DNA of 64,000 bases, from positions 334,476 to 398,475 of the forward strand of contig NZ_KZ679043.1 in the NCBI RefSeq assembly GCF_003024195.1, written 5' to 3'. Positions 31,827-40,095 of the stretch are shown piece by piece. Within the stretch, counting starts at the first letter, position 1, and each line of letters begins with the position of its first letter. The DNA comes from Streptomyces dioscori (lineage in GTDB: Bacteria > Actinomycetota > Actinomycetes > Streptomycetales > Streptomycetaceae). A program made the position numbers and the translations under genes. The notes beneath the pieces are model-generated. The model made no database searches, had not been told where the DNA came from, and was given only the letters and a program-made list of their open reading frames with translations.

Positions 31827-33062
31827 ATGACGCACTTCCGGAGCAAGCGCTTGCCGAGACCGGGGCCCAGGTGGGGACCTGGGCCGGGGCCCGGGTCGGG
31901 ACCGAAGCCGGGTGCCGGGTCGGGACCGAAGCCGGGTGCCGGGTCGGGTGGCGGGTCGGGGCCCGGCGCGGGCCGGGTGCTGGCCACCGTCGCCGTACTG
32001 GTGGCCGCGCTGGGGCTGGGTGCCCTGAGCCCGGCCGAGGCGGTTTCCCCGGCGGCCTCCGGGGGGTCTTCCGAGGTGACCTCCGACGGCTACCCGGCGG
32101 GGGCCGCCGACACAGCGCACGGCTTCGCCTCGCTCGAAGGCGGTACGACGGGAGGCGCCGGCGGCGAGGTCGTCACCGTGACCACCCAGGCCGGCCTGGA
32201 GCGCTACGCGGCGGCCGAGGAGCCGTACGTCATCCGGGTGGCCGGGACGATCACGGCCGAGCCGTTCGGCGCGGACATCGCCGTGGCCCCGGACAAGACG
32301 ATCATCGGCGTCGGCACGACCGGAGAACTCGTCCAGGGCGAACTGCACCTGGCCCCCGGCACCCACAACGTGATCATCCGCAACCTGACGATCCGCGACT
32401 CGTACGTCGAGGGCGACTGGGACTGCAAGGACACGGACTTCGACGGTATCCAGATGGACACCGCCCACCACGTCTGGATCGACCACAACCGCTTCTCGCG
32501 GATCTGCGACGGACAGCTCGACATCCGCAAGGACAGCGAGTACGTCACCGTCTCCGCCAACCGCTTCGAGGACAACAACAAGACCTTCGGCATCGGCTGG
32601 ACGCCGAACGTGAAGACGCAGATCACCATCGACCACAACTGGTTCCGCGGCACGAAGCAGCGCAACCCGTCCGCCGACAACTGCGCCTACGCCCACCTCT
32701 ACAACAACTACATGACCGCCCAGGCGGACCCCGGCGACCCGGTGTGGACGTACGGCAACTGGTCCCGCGGCGCCACGAAGATGGTCATCGAGAACAGCTA
32801 CTACGACGGCGTCCAGCACCCCTACCAGGCCGATGCCACGGCCGAGTTGGTGCAGCGCGGATCGATCCTGAAGCACACCACCGGCCGTCACGACGCATGG
32901 GGCGCGGCATTCGAGCCGCGGGACTTCTACGCCTACCGGCTCGACCCCGCGGCGGCCGTACCCGCGCTCGTGTCCAGGTTCTCCGGGCCGCAGCAGAAGC
33001 TCGGACACAACTTCACAGCGACACAACCCTCGTTGGATCCAGAAGAAGAGAGCCGATCATGA
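31827..33062 (+). CDS. Secreted pectate lyase, PL1
   Basis: A 411-residue pectate lyase that cleaves polygalacturonate by beta-elimination outside the cell. PL1 hallmarks are NVIIRNLTIRDSYVEGD, DGIQMDTAHHVWIDHNRFSRICDGQLDI with calcium ligands, and DHNWFRGTKQRNPS with the catalytic arginine. The start at 31827 has GGGGAG, yet it gives an odd 50-residue Pro/Gly/Ser N-terminus (PGPGPGSGPKPGAG), encoded by a 24-bp tandem repeat, before a normal signal peptide (VLATVAVLVAALGLGALSPAEA). It is co-transcribed with the GH43 gene and overlaps the binding-protein start. Confidence 0.9.
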   Translation: MTHFRSKRLPRPGPRWGPGPGPGSGPKPGAGSGPKPGAGSGGGSGPGAGRVLATVAVLVAALGLGALSPAEAVSPAASGGSSEVTSDGYPAGAADTAHGFASLEGGTTGGAGGEVVTVTTQAGLERYAAAEEPYVIRVAGTITAEPFGADIAVAPDKTIIGVGTTGELVQGELHLAPGTHNVIIRNLTIRDSYVEGDWDCKDTDFDGIQMDTAHHVWIDHNRFSRICDGQLDIRKDSEYVTVSANRFEDNNKTFGIGWTPNVKTQITIDHNWFRGTKQRNPSADNCAYAHLYNNYMTAQADPGDPVWTYGNWSRGATKMVIENSYYDGVQHPYQADATAELVQRGSILKHTTGRHDAWGAAFEPRDFYAYRLDPAAAVPALVSRFSGPQQKLGHNFTATQPSLDPEEESRS

Positions 33063-34441
33063 AGAGCAGCATTCGAAGCAGCGGCATGCGCAGCAGCAGA
33101 GGAGCGCGCCGTTCCGCGGCCGCCGTCGCCGTGAGCGCGGTCCTCGCGCTGACCGCCACCGCCTGCGGTGACGACGGCAGCGGGTCGTCGGGCGACAAGG
33201 GCGCCGAGGGCAGTGGCAAGGGCGAGATCACCTTCTGGGACAACAACGGCGGTGTCCGCACCGACATCTGGAAGGAGATCATCGCCGACTTCGAGAAGGC
33301 GAACCCGGACATCGACGTCAAGTACGTGCCGATCGCCGCCACCGAGTACCAGTCCAAGGTCGACACCTCCATCCAGGCCAAGGGGCTGCCCGACGTCGGC
33401 GGTGTCGGCGCGGCGATGCTCGCGGGCTTCGCCGCGCAGAACGCGCTGGAGCCGCTGGACGACCGGCTCGGCAAGTCCTCGCTGAACGGCAAGCTCAACG
33501 AGGACATGGTCAAGTCGCTGAAGGCCGCGGGAGGTGGCGGCGCCGACGACAGCACGCTGTACTCCGTCCCGACCTCCGCCAACAACGGCGTGCTCTACTA
33601 CCGCACCGACCTGTTCAAGTCGGCCGGCCTGGACGCGCCGACCACCTGGGACAAGTTCTACGAGTCCGCCGACGAGCTCACCGACAAGGACAAGAACGCC
33701 TTCGGTTACACCATCCGCGGTGGCGCCGGATCCATCGCCCAGGCGCTGGACGCGATGTACGGGCAGTCCGGGATCACCTCGTTCTGGGACACCGGCAACG
33801 AGAAGACCACCGTCAACGACCCGAAGAACGTGGCGGCCCTGGAGAAGTACACGGGTCTCTTCAAGAAGGTCACCCCCGCCGCCGACCTCAACAACGACTT
33901 CACCAAGATGGTCGCGCAGTGGGACTCCGGCACGATCGGCATGCTCAACCACAACCTGGGCTCCTACCAGGACCATGTGAAGGCGCTGGGCGCCGACAAG
34001 TTCCGCGGTATTCCGCAGCCGGTCGGGCCCGGCGGAAAGCGGGTCCAGGTCTCCAACCCGGTGGACGGCCTCGGCATCTTCAAGACCTCCAAGAACAAGG
34101 ACGCCGCCTGGAAGTTCATCGAGTTCGCCACGGAGAAGGCGCAGAACTCCAGGTTCAACGAGTCCGCGGGGCAGGTGCCGTCCAACAACGACGCCGCGAA
34201 GGACGCGTGGGTCTCCGATGCCGAGCCGACGAAGTTGGCGGCCGAGGCGTTGACCGATGGTTCCACGACCATCGTGCAGCTGCCTTACTACCTGCCCGAC
34301 TGGAACACCATCTCGAAGACCGACAATGAGCCGGCTTTCCAGAAGGTGCTGAACGGGTCGTTGAGCGAGAAGGAGTTCCTGGACACGTTGGCCGAGCAGT
34401 TGAACACGGCTCAAACGGAGTGGAACGAGCAGAAGGGGTAA
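33059..34441 (+). CDS. Sugar-binding lipoprotein of the pectin operon importer
   Basis: A 460-residue family-1 solute-binding protein; basic start, hydrophobic stretch and lipobox-like LTATACG (Cys about 36) anchor it to the outer face of the membrane. Binding-domain pieces are GEITFWDNNGGVRTDIWKEII, VGAAMLAGFAAQNALEPLDD and SNPVDGLGIFKTSKNKDAAWKFIEFA. The ATG overlaps the lyase stop (ATGA). Having the binding protein last, after permeases and enzymes, is unusual; the two permeases 5-7 kb upstream are the obvious partners. The ligand is probably a pectin- or arabinan-derived oligosaccharide. Confidence 0.88.
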   Translation: MKSSIRSSGMRSSRGARRSAAAVAVSAVLALTATACGDDGSGSSGDKGAEGSGKGEITFWDNNGGVRTDIWKEIIADFEKANPDIDVKYVPIAATEYQSKVDTSIQAKGLPDVGGVGAAMLAGFAAQNALEPLDDRLGKSSLNGKLNEDMVKSLKAAGGGGADDSTLYSVPTSANNGVLYYRTDLFKSAGLDAPTTWDKFYESADELTDKDKNAFGYTIRGGAGSIAQALDAMYGQSGITSFWDTGNEKTTVNDPKNVAALEKYTGLFKKVTPAADLNNDFTKMVAQWDSGTIGMLNHNLGSYQDHVKALGADKFRGIPQPVGPGGKRVQVSNPVDGLGIFKTSKNKDAAWKFIEFATEKAQNSRFNESAGQVPSNNDAAKDAWVSDAEPTKLAAEALTDGSTTIVQLPYYLPDWNTISKTDNEPAFQKVLNGSLSEKEFLDTLAEQLNTAQTEWNEQKG

Positions 34442-34509
34442 CGCTGGCCGCTGGTTGCTGGCCGTTGGCTGGGGTGGTGGGGTGACTGCGGGGCCCGTCG
34501 TGGCTGGTC

Positions 34510-34575
34510 GCGCAGTTCCCCGCGCCCCTAAAGGCAAAGGCAAAGGCAAAGGATTGCGCCGTTCCCCGCGCCCCT
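34510..34575. repeat. Paired copies of the dispersed repeat
   Basis: Two direct copies of the core (34510-34529 and 34556-34575) flank a 26-bp spacer containing four AAAGGC-like hexamers. The pair fills the gap between the binding-protein gene and the acetylesterase and is preceded by GTGGCTGGTC, as is the pair at 35456-35515. Confidence 0.85.
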
Positions 34576-34603
34576 TGAGGCAGAAGACGGAAGGCATATT
34601 GAC

Positions 34604-35404
34604 GTGAGGCTCACTCGTAGACAGGTCACCACGGCTGCGCTCGCCGCCGTTCCGCTCGCTGTTGCCGGGACCGGGCCCGCTGTTGCCGCCTCGCAGGGGC
34701 GGCCCCGTGGGCGTACGGTCTTCGTCGCCGGTGATTCCACCGCCGCCCAGAAGTATGCCGACGCCGCGCCCGAGACCGGGTGGGGGATGCCGTTGCCGTT
34801 CTTTCTGCGGGAGGGGCTGGTCGTGGCCAACCATGCGGTGAACGGGCGGAGTTCCAAGAGTTTCATCGATGAAGGGCGGCTCGACGTCGTTCTTGGTGCC
34901 GTTCGGCCCGGCGATCTTCTGCTCGTCCAGTTCGGGCACAACGACTCCAAAACCGCCGATCCCACGCGGTACACCGAGCCGTGGACCACGTATCAGGACT
35001 ATCTCCGGCAGTACGTCGACGGGGCGCGGGCGCGGGGAGTGCGGCCGGTGCTCGCCACGTCCGTGGAGCGGCGGAAGTTCGACGCCGACGGGAATGCCGT
35101 GGCGACCCACGGCGACTATCCGGCGGCCATGCGGGCCCTTGCCTTGGAGGAGGGGGTGGCGCTGCTCGACATTCAGGCGTTGTCGATCGCCCTCTGGCAG
35201 GAGCTGGGGGCCGAGGAGACGAAGAAGTACTTCAACTGGACCGAGGTCGAGCAGGACAACACGCATTTCAATCCGCCCGGGGCGGTTGCCGTGGCCCGGA
35301 TGGTCGTGGGGGAGTTGTTGCGGCGAAGGGTGCTTTTGCCGCGGGATGTCCGGCGGTTGGGTGAGGTGATTCCCGAATCGTGGATCACTTGGCCTGCGGC
35401 CTGA
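34604..35404 (+). CDS. Rhamnogalacturonan acetylesterase (CE12, SGNH hydrolase)
   Basis: A 266-residue secreted esterase that should remove acetyl groups from rhamnogalacturonan. A Tat-like start (RLTRRQVTTAAL) and hydrophobic stretch precede the SGNH blocks: FVAGDSTAAQKY with the nucleophile serine, AVNGRSSKSFIDEGR with the oxyanion Asn, FGHND, and DNTHFNPPGA with the catalytic Asp-His. This DSTA / RSSKSF / GHNDS pattern is typical of CE12. The GTG at 34604 follows GGAAGG by nine bases. It stands between two repeat-filled gaps and heads the secreted pectinase group. Confidence 0.9.
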   Translation: MRLTRRQVTTAALAAVPLAVAGTGPAVAASQGRPRGRTVFVAGDSTAAQKYADAAPETGWGMPLPFFLREGLVVANHAVNGRSSKSFIDEGRLDVVLGAVRPGDLLLVQFGHNDSKTADPTRYTEPWTTYQDYLRQYVDGARARGVRPVLATSVERRKFDADGNAVATHGDYPAAMRALALEEGVALLDIQALSIALWQELGAEETKKYFNWTEVEQDNTHFNPPGAVAVARMVVGELLRRRVLLPRDVRRLGEVIPESWITWPAA

Positions 35405-35455
35405 GTCGAGCTTTCAGTTGGTTCGTTCGTACGTGCCGGTCCGTCGTGGCTGGTC

Positions 35456-35515
35456 GCGCCGTTCCCCGCGCCCCTGAAGACAAAGACGAAAGATTGCGCC
35501 GTTCCCCGCGCCCCT
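35456..35515. repeat. Paired copies of the dispersed repeat
   Basis: Two direct cores (35456-35475 and 35496-35515) separated by 20 bp, upstream of the second pectate lyase gene. Wording and order match the pair at 34510-34575, so they look like duplicates of one composite element. Confidence 0.85.
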
Positions 35516-35550
35516 GAGTAAGTCGCCCCAAACTCTGCTGGAAAGGAACC

Positions 35551-36885
35551 GTGGATATGCGTTCTTCTATATGGCATGTACATGCCATTTCTGTCCTCGC
35601 CGGATGCACCGCGCTCGCTCTCGGTGCGACCGCGACCGTCGCCCATGCCCAAGCGGGGCAGGCTGTCCAAGGTCGTGATCTCGGGCGGGAGACCCTTGCC
35701 GTCGGGGACGGGTGGGGGGCCGAGGGGGCCGGGACCAGTGGAGGTTCGGCGGCCGACGCCTCGCACGTCTACACCGTCACCACCTGGGACGCCTTCAAGG
35801 CCGCGCTGAAGGCCGGTGGTGACGCGCCGAAGATCGTCAAGGTCAAGGGCGTCATCGACCCGGTCGCCGAGGGATGTGCCGCCTTCGCGGCCCCCGGGTA
35901 TGACTTCGACGCCTATCTGGAGAAGTACTCGCCCGAGAACTGGGGCCTGGACACCGATCTGTCCGGGGAGCCCGCCGACAGCCCCGAGGGCCTGCGGGCC
36001 GCCTCGGCCGCCGGTCAGGACGCCGCCATCAAGGTGAACGTCCCCGCCAACACCACCATCGTCGGCGTCGGCAAGGGCGCCGGCATCAGAGGCGGCAGCC
36101 TGCAGATCAAGGGCGTCGACAACGTCATCCTGCGCAACCTCACCATCGAGGCCCCACTGGACTGCTTTCCGCAGTGGGACCCGACCGACACGGCCACCGG
36201 TGCCTGGAACTCCGAGTACGACGCGGTCGTCGTGTACGGCTCCACCCATGTGTGGGTCGCCAACAACACCCTGACCGACGGCCGTTACCCGGACAGCACC
36301 CTGCCCACGTACTTCGGCCAGACCTACCAGCAGCACGACGGCCTGCTCGACATCGTGCGCGGCGCCAACTACGTGACGGTGTCCTGGAACTCGGTCGAGG
36401 ACCACGACAAGACCATGCTCATCGGCAACAGCGACAGCGCCGGAGCGACCGACACCGGCAAGCTCAAGGTCACCCTGCACCACAACAGGTTCGAGGGCAT
36501 CGTCGAGCGGGCGCCGCGGGTCCGATTCGGGCAGGTCGACTCGTACAACAACCACTTCGTGGTGCGCGAGGGGCAGTCGTACGGCTACACCTTCGGCGTC
36601 GGGATCTCCTCCCAGCTGTACGCCTCCGACAACGCGTTCTCGCTGCCCACCGGTGTCAGTGCCGCCAAGACCCTGAAGAAGTGGAGCGAGGCGCCGCTGA
36701 CCGCCGAGAACAACTACGTCAACGGCCGCAGGACCGACCTCATCGCCGTCCACAACGCGGAGATCCCCGCCGAGACCCTCCAGTCCGGCGCCGGCTGGAC
36801 ACCCACCCTGCGGACCAGGGTCGACTCGCCGCGTGTCGTGCCCGGCATCGTCGACGGCCGCGCGGGCGCCGGAAAGGTCTGCTGA
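35551..36885 (+). CDS. Secreted pectate lyase, PL1
   Basis: A 444-residue pectate lyase with a signal peptide (hydrophobic residues about 12-30, cleavage near AHAQA). Beta-helix hallmarks are NTTIVGVGKGAGIRGG, VDNVILRNLTIEAP, EYDAVVVYGSTHVWVANN, HDGLLDIVRGANYVTVSWN with calcium-binding acids, and VERAPRVRFGQVDSYNN with the catalytic arginine. The protein is distinct from the PL1 at 31.8 kb (little identity beyond these motifs). GTG at 35551 has AAAGGAA; ATG at 35557 is possible. Two bases separate its stop from the pectinesterase start, so they form one unit. Confidence 0.92.
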   Translation: MDMRSSIWHVHAISVLAGCTALALGATATVAHAQAGQAVQGRDLGRETLAVGDGWGAEGAGTSGGSAADASHVYTVTTWDAFKAALKAGGDAPKIVKVKGVIDPVAEGCAAFAAPGYDFDAYLEKYSPENWGLDTDLSGEPADSPEGLRAASAAGQDAAIKVNVPANTTIVGVGKGAGIRGGSLQIKGVDNVILRNLTIEAPLDCFPQWDPTDTATGAWNSEYDAVVVYGSTHVWVANNTLTDGRYPDSTLPTYFGQTYQQHDGLLDIVRGANYVTVSWNSVEDHDKTMLIGNSDSAGATDTGKLKVTLHHNRFEGIVERAPRVRFGQVDSYNNHFVVREGQSYGYTFGVGISSQLYASDNAFSLPTGVSAAKTLKKWSEAPLTAENNYVNGRRTDLIAVHNAEIPAETLQSGAGWTPTLRTRVDSPRVVPGIVDGRAGAGKVC

Positions 36886-36887
36886 CC

Positions 36888-38009
36888 ATGGCTCCGCGGA
36901 CAGGGAGCAGCAGACGGTCCTTCGTCGTCGCGAGCGTCGGGGCCGCCCTCGCGCTGGGCGCCGGGGGCACCGCCCACGCGAGCGGCCGGTCCCCCTTCGG
37001 GCGGTACGGCTCGCCGTCGGCCCGCCTCGACGAGCGGACCCTGTACGTCCATCCCGGCGGCCTCGGCGATCACACCACGGTCCAGGCTGCCGTGACCGCC
37101 GCGAGCGGAACCGGACACACGCTGGTCATCGCGCCGGGAACGTACCGCGAGACCGTCGCCGTCGGCGCCGCCCGTACGGAGCTGACCTGGCTCGGTGCCT
37201 CCGAGGACGCGCGTGACGTCGTGATCGTCTACGACAACGCCAACGGGACGCAGAAGCCGGACGGCTCCGGCCCCTACGGCACGACCGGCTCGGCGACCAC
37301 GACCGTGCAGGCCGACGGGTTCACCGCCCGGGACGTCACCTTCGCCAACGACTGGCTGCGCGCCGACCATCCCGAGATCACGGGCACCCAGGCCGTCGCC
37401 ATCAAGGTGCAGGGGGACCGGTCGGCGTTCCTTCACTGCCGTTTCCTCGGCCATCAGGACACGCTGTACGCCGACTCCCTCGCGCTCACCGCCTTCGCCC
37501 GGCAGTACTTCGCGCACTGCTATGTCGAAGGGGACGTGGACTTCGTGTTCGGGCGGGCCACCGCCGTGTTCGAGCACTGCCACTTCCGCACGCTGCAGCG
37601 CACGGACCTCGCCGGGGCCCCGTACGGCTTCGTCTTCGCGCCCTCGACCGCGGTCGCCAACCCGCGCGGCTATCTGGTGACCGACAGCCGGGTGACCAGC
37701 GAAGCGCCGGACGCCTACTACAAGGTGGCCCGGCCCTGGGTGCCCGGGTCCGACCCCACCGCGCGGCCGATGCTGACCGTGCGCGAGACCCGCCTCGGCG
37801 CCGGGATCGACGCGGTGGAGCCGTACACCAACATGTCCGCCACCTATCCGTGGCAGAGCCAGCGGTTCGCCGAGTACCGCAACAGCGGTCCGGGCGCCGA
37901 CATCACCGTCCCCGAGAACAGGCCCCAGCTCACCCGCGCCGAGGCCGCCTCGCACACCCGGCGGACCTATCTGGGCGACTGGGCCCCCTGGTCACGGGAG
38001 GGGTGCTGA
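36888..38009 (+). CDS. Secreted pectinesterase, CE8 (full length)
   Basis: A 373-residue pectin methylesterase that removes methyl esters from homogalacturonan so that lyases can act. A Tat-type start (SSRRSFVVASVG) precedes the right-handed beta-helix. Family residues are all present: GTYRE (about 84-88), GTQAVAIKVQGDRSAF with the oxyanion glutamine, LGHQDTLYAD (catalytic Asp about 191), EGDVDFVFGRATAVFE (second Asp) and VARPWVPG (Arg). It is followed after one base by a shortened paralogue with the same ending (AASHTRRTYLGDW), evidence of a tandem duplication. Confidence 0.93.
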   Translation: MAPRTGSSRRSFVVASVGAALALGAGGTAHASGRSPFGRYGSPSARLDERTLYVHPGGLGDHTTVQAAVTAASGTGHTLVIAPGTYRETVAVGAARTELTWLGASEDARDVVIVYDNANGTQKPDGSGPYGTTGSATTTVQADGFTARDVTFANDWLRADHPEITGTQAVAIKVQGDRSAFLHCRFLGHQDTLYADSLALTAFARQYFAHCYVEGDVDFVFGRATAVFEHCHFRTLQRTDLAGAPYGFVFAPSTAVANPRGYLVTDSRVTSEAPDAYYKVARPWVPGSDPTARPMLTVRETRLGAGIDAVEPYTNMSATYPWQSQRFAEYRNSGPGADITVPENRPQLTRAEAASHTRRTYLGDWAPWSREGC

Positions 38010-38010
38010 G

Positions 38011-38781
38011 ATGCGGCGGCGGACCCTGATCACGGGGGCGGTGGGTGCTGTCGGCGCCCTTGCGGCGGCCGGCGCCTCACCGGTCGCCGCTGCCTCCTCC
38101 TCTTCCGACCCGCGCCGCCGGGTGCTGCACGTCCGCCCCGGCGACTCCGTCCAGGCAGCCGTCGACGTGCTCGCGGACACGGCCGGCGTCACGGGGGACC
38201 GGTCGCGCTTCGAACGGGTCCGGTTCCTTGCCCATCAGGACACCCTGTTCGCGGACACCACCGCGCTGGGCTCCTTCGACCGGCAGTACTACCGGGGCTG
38301 CCACATCGAAGGTGACGTGGACTTCGTCTTCGGACGCGGGCGGGCGGTCTTCGACGGCTGCCGTCTCCACACGCTCGACCGGGACGTGAGCTTCCGGCCG
38401 GAGGGCATGGTGTTCGCCCCCGCCACGGCCCGCGCGAACCCGTACGGCTTCCTCGCCGTGCGATGCCGTGTCACCTCCGGTGCCGAGGACGGCGCGTACA
38501 AGGTCGCCCGGCCGTGGGTGCCGTCCTACGAGACCACCGCCTGGCCGTCGCTCGTGGTGCGGGACACCTGGCTGGGGCCCGGCATCGACGCGGCGGCGCC
38601 GTACATCGACATGCGTGAGGCGTACCCCTGGCAGACCATGCGCTTCCGGGAGCACGCCAACTCCGGTCCTGGCGCAGTCGTTCCGGCGCCGGAGAACCGG
38701 CCGCAGCTCACGGCGGCGGAAGCCGCCTCGCACACCCGCAGGACGTATCTCGGTGACTGGAGGCCGTATGAGCAACGGTAG
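38011..38781 (+). CDS. Internally shortened CE8 pectinesterase paralogue
   Basis: A 256-residue paralogue of the preceding gene, lacking about 96 residues. Alignment runs from VQAAV (residues 47-51, matching 65-69 of the full-length enzyme) almost directly to GDRSRF (62-67, matching 176-181). The lost part is the first turns of the beta-helix, including the GTYRE and GTQAVAIKVQ blocks with one oxyanion glutamine. AHQDTLF, EGDVDFVFGRG and ARPWVP remain. The frame is intact and a signal peptide is present, so it is expressed or only recently decayed. It may be inactive, or need a partner. Confidence 0.85.
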   Translation: MRRRTLITGAVGAVGALAAAGASPVAAASSSSDPRRRVLHVRPGDSVQAAVDVLADTAGVTGDRSRFERVRFLAHQDTLFADTTALGSFDRQYYRGCHIEGDVDFVFGRGRAVFDGCRLHTLDRDVSFRPEGMVFAPATARANPYGFLAVRCRVTSGAEDGAYKVARPWVPSYETTAWPSLVVRDTWLGPGIDAAAPYIDMREAYPWQTMRFREHANSGPGAVVPAPENRPQLTAAEAASHTRRTYLGDWRPYEQR

Positions 38782-40018
38782 TGAACAGTCATCCCTGGAC
38801 CGGCCGTCCCTCGACCAGTCACCCCTGGACCAGTCGCGCCTGGACCGGCGGTCGTTCGTGGCGGGTGCCGGGGCGGCGGCGCTGCTGGGTGTGGCGGGAG
38901 CCGGAGCGTCCGCGGCCCAAGCCGCCCAAGCCACCGCCCCCGCGGCACAAGTGACGGGCATCGTGGAGGGCAACCTCCCCGACTTCCACCCCCTCCTCAA
39001 GGAAGAGCTGCGCTTCCCGCTCGCCTGGGGCACCTCCCCGGTCCGCGACTTCCGGGCCTGGCGGCGGACGGCCCGCGCGAGGGTCGAGGAGCACCTGCTC
39101 GTCGAGCGGGACCACACCCCGTACGGGCAGGAGTTCAGCGGGCGCGCCGAAGCCGACGGGTACACGCGCGAGTCGGTGACCCTCTCCCTCACCCGGTACG
39201 AGCGCGTCCGCGGCTCCCTGCTCACCCCGCACGGCACCGGACCCTTCCCCGCCGTCCTCCTGCTCCACGACCACGGCGCCAAGTTCGACATCGGGAAGGA
39301 GAAGCTGGTCCGGCCCTGGGACGACGACACGCGGCTGGCCTCCGCGCAGGCCTGGGCGGACCGCTGCTTCGGCGGGCGGTTCGTCGGTGACGAACTGGCC
39401 CGGCGCGGATACGTGGTCCTCGCCCTGGACGCCCTAGGCTGGGGCGACCGCGGCCCGGTCACGTACGAGCAGCAGCAGGCCCTGGCGAGCAACTTCTTCA
39501 ATCTGGGGTCCTCGCTCGCCGGACTCATGGCCCGCGAGGACGTGCGCGCCGCCGCTTTCCTGGCCGGTCTGGACCGGGTGGACCGGCGGCGGGTCGCGGC
39601 CGTCGGGTTCTCCATGGGTGCCTTCCGTGCCTGGCAGACGGCCGCCCTCAGCGACGACATCGCGGCCGCGGCGAGCGTGTGCTGGATGACCGGGCTGAAG
39701 GAGGTCATGGTGCCCGGCAACAACATCCTGCGCGGCCAGTCCTCGTACTGCATGCTCCACCCCGGGCTCGCCCGGCATCTCGACTTCCCCGACGTGGCGA
39801 GCATCGCCGCGCCCAAGCCGTCGCTCTTCTTCCACGGCGCCCTGGACACCCTGTTCCCCGCGGAGGGTGTCCGGGTCGCCCACGAGAAGCTGCACGCCGT
39901 CTGGCGCTCGCGCCATGCCGGGGAGCACCTGCGCACCAAGGTCTGGCCCGAGCTGGGCCATGTGTTCACCGTGCCCCAGCAGGACGAGGTCTTCACCTGG
40001 CTCGACGCCGTCCTGTGA
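38768..40018 (+). CDS. Secreted alpha/beta-hydrolase esterase of the pectin cluster
   Basis: A 416-residue hydrolase whose ATG lies inside the end of the pectinesterase gene (14-bp overlap). The N-terminus has 15-bp DNA repeats (SLDRPSLDQSPLDQSRLDRR) running into a Tat signal (DRRSFVAGAGAAALLG). The catalytic triad is visible: nucleophile in GFSMGAFRAW, Asp in GALDTLFPAE, His in ELGHVFT; an oxyanion segment reads LLLHDHGAKFD. It resembles dienelactone-hydrolase/acetylxylan-esterase-like secreted enzymes. Position suggests removal of acetyl, methyl or feruloyl groups from pectin; the specific ester is not shown by the sequence. Confidence 0.82.
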   Translation: MSNGSEQSSLDRPSLDQSPLDQSRLDRRSFVAGAGAAALLGVAGAGASAAQAAQATAPAAQVTGIVEGNLPDFHPLLKEELRFPLAWGTSPVRDFRAWRRTARARVEEHLLVERDHTPYGQEFSGRAEADGYTRESVTLSLTRYERVRGSLLTPHGTGPFPAVLLLHDHGAKFDIGKEKLVRPWDDDTRLASAQAWADRCFGGRFVGDELARRGYVVLALDALGWGDRGPVTYEQQQALASNFFNLGSSLAGLMAREDVRAAAFLAGLDRVDRRRVAAVGFSMGAFRAWQTAALSDDIAAAASVCWMTGLKEVMVPGNNILRGQSSYCMLHPGLARHLDFPDVASIAAPKPSLFFHGALDTLFPAEGVRVAHEKLHAVWRSRHAGEHLRTKVWPELGHVFTVPQQDEVFTWLDAVL

Positions 40019-40095
40019 CAGCGGACCCCATGACACCCCCCCACACCGCTCACATCACCCTCGTCACCCGCCGAACGACGAAAGGTCCCCCCACC

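Noticed and set aside
31112..33058. Long forward frame joining GH43 region to the binding-protein gene
   Set aside because: It is a different frame through GH43 and pectate lyase, Arg/Gly-rich; the real lipoprotein begins at 33059.
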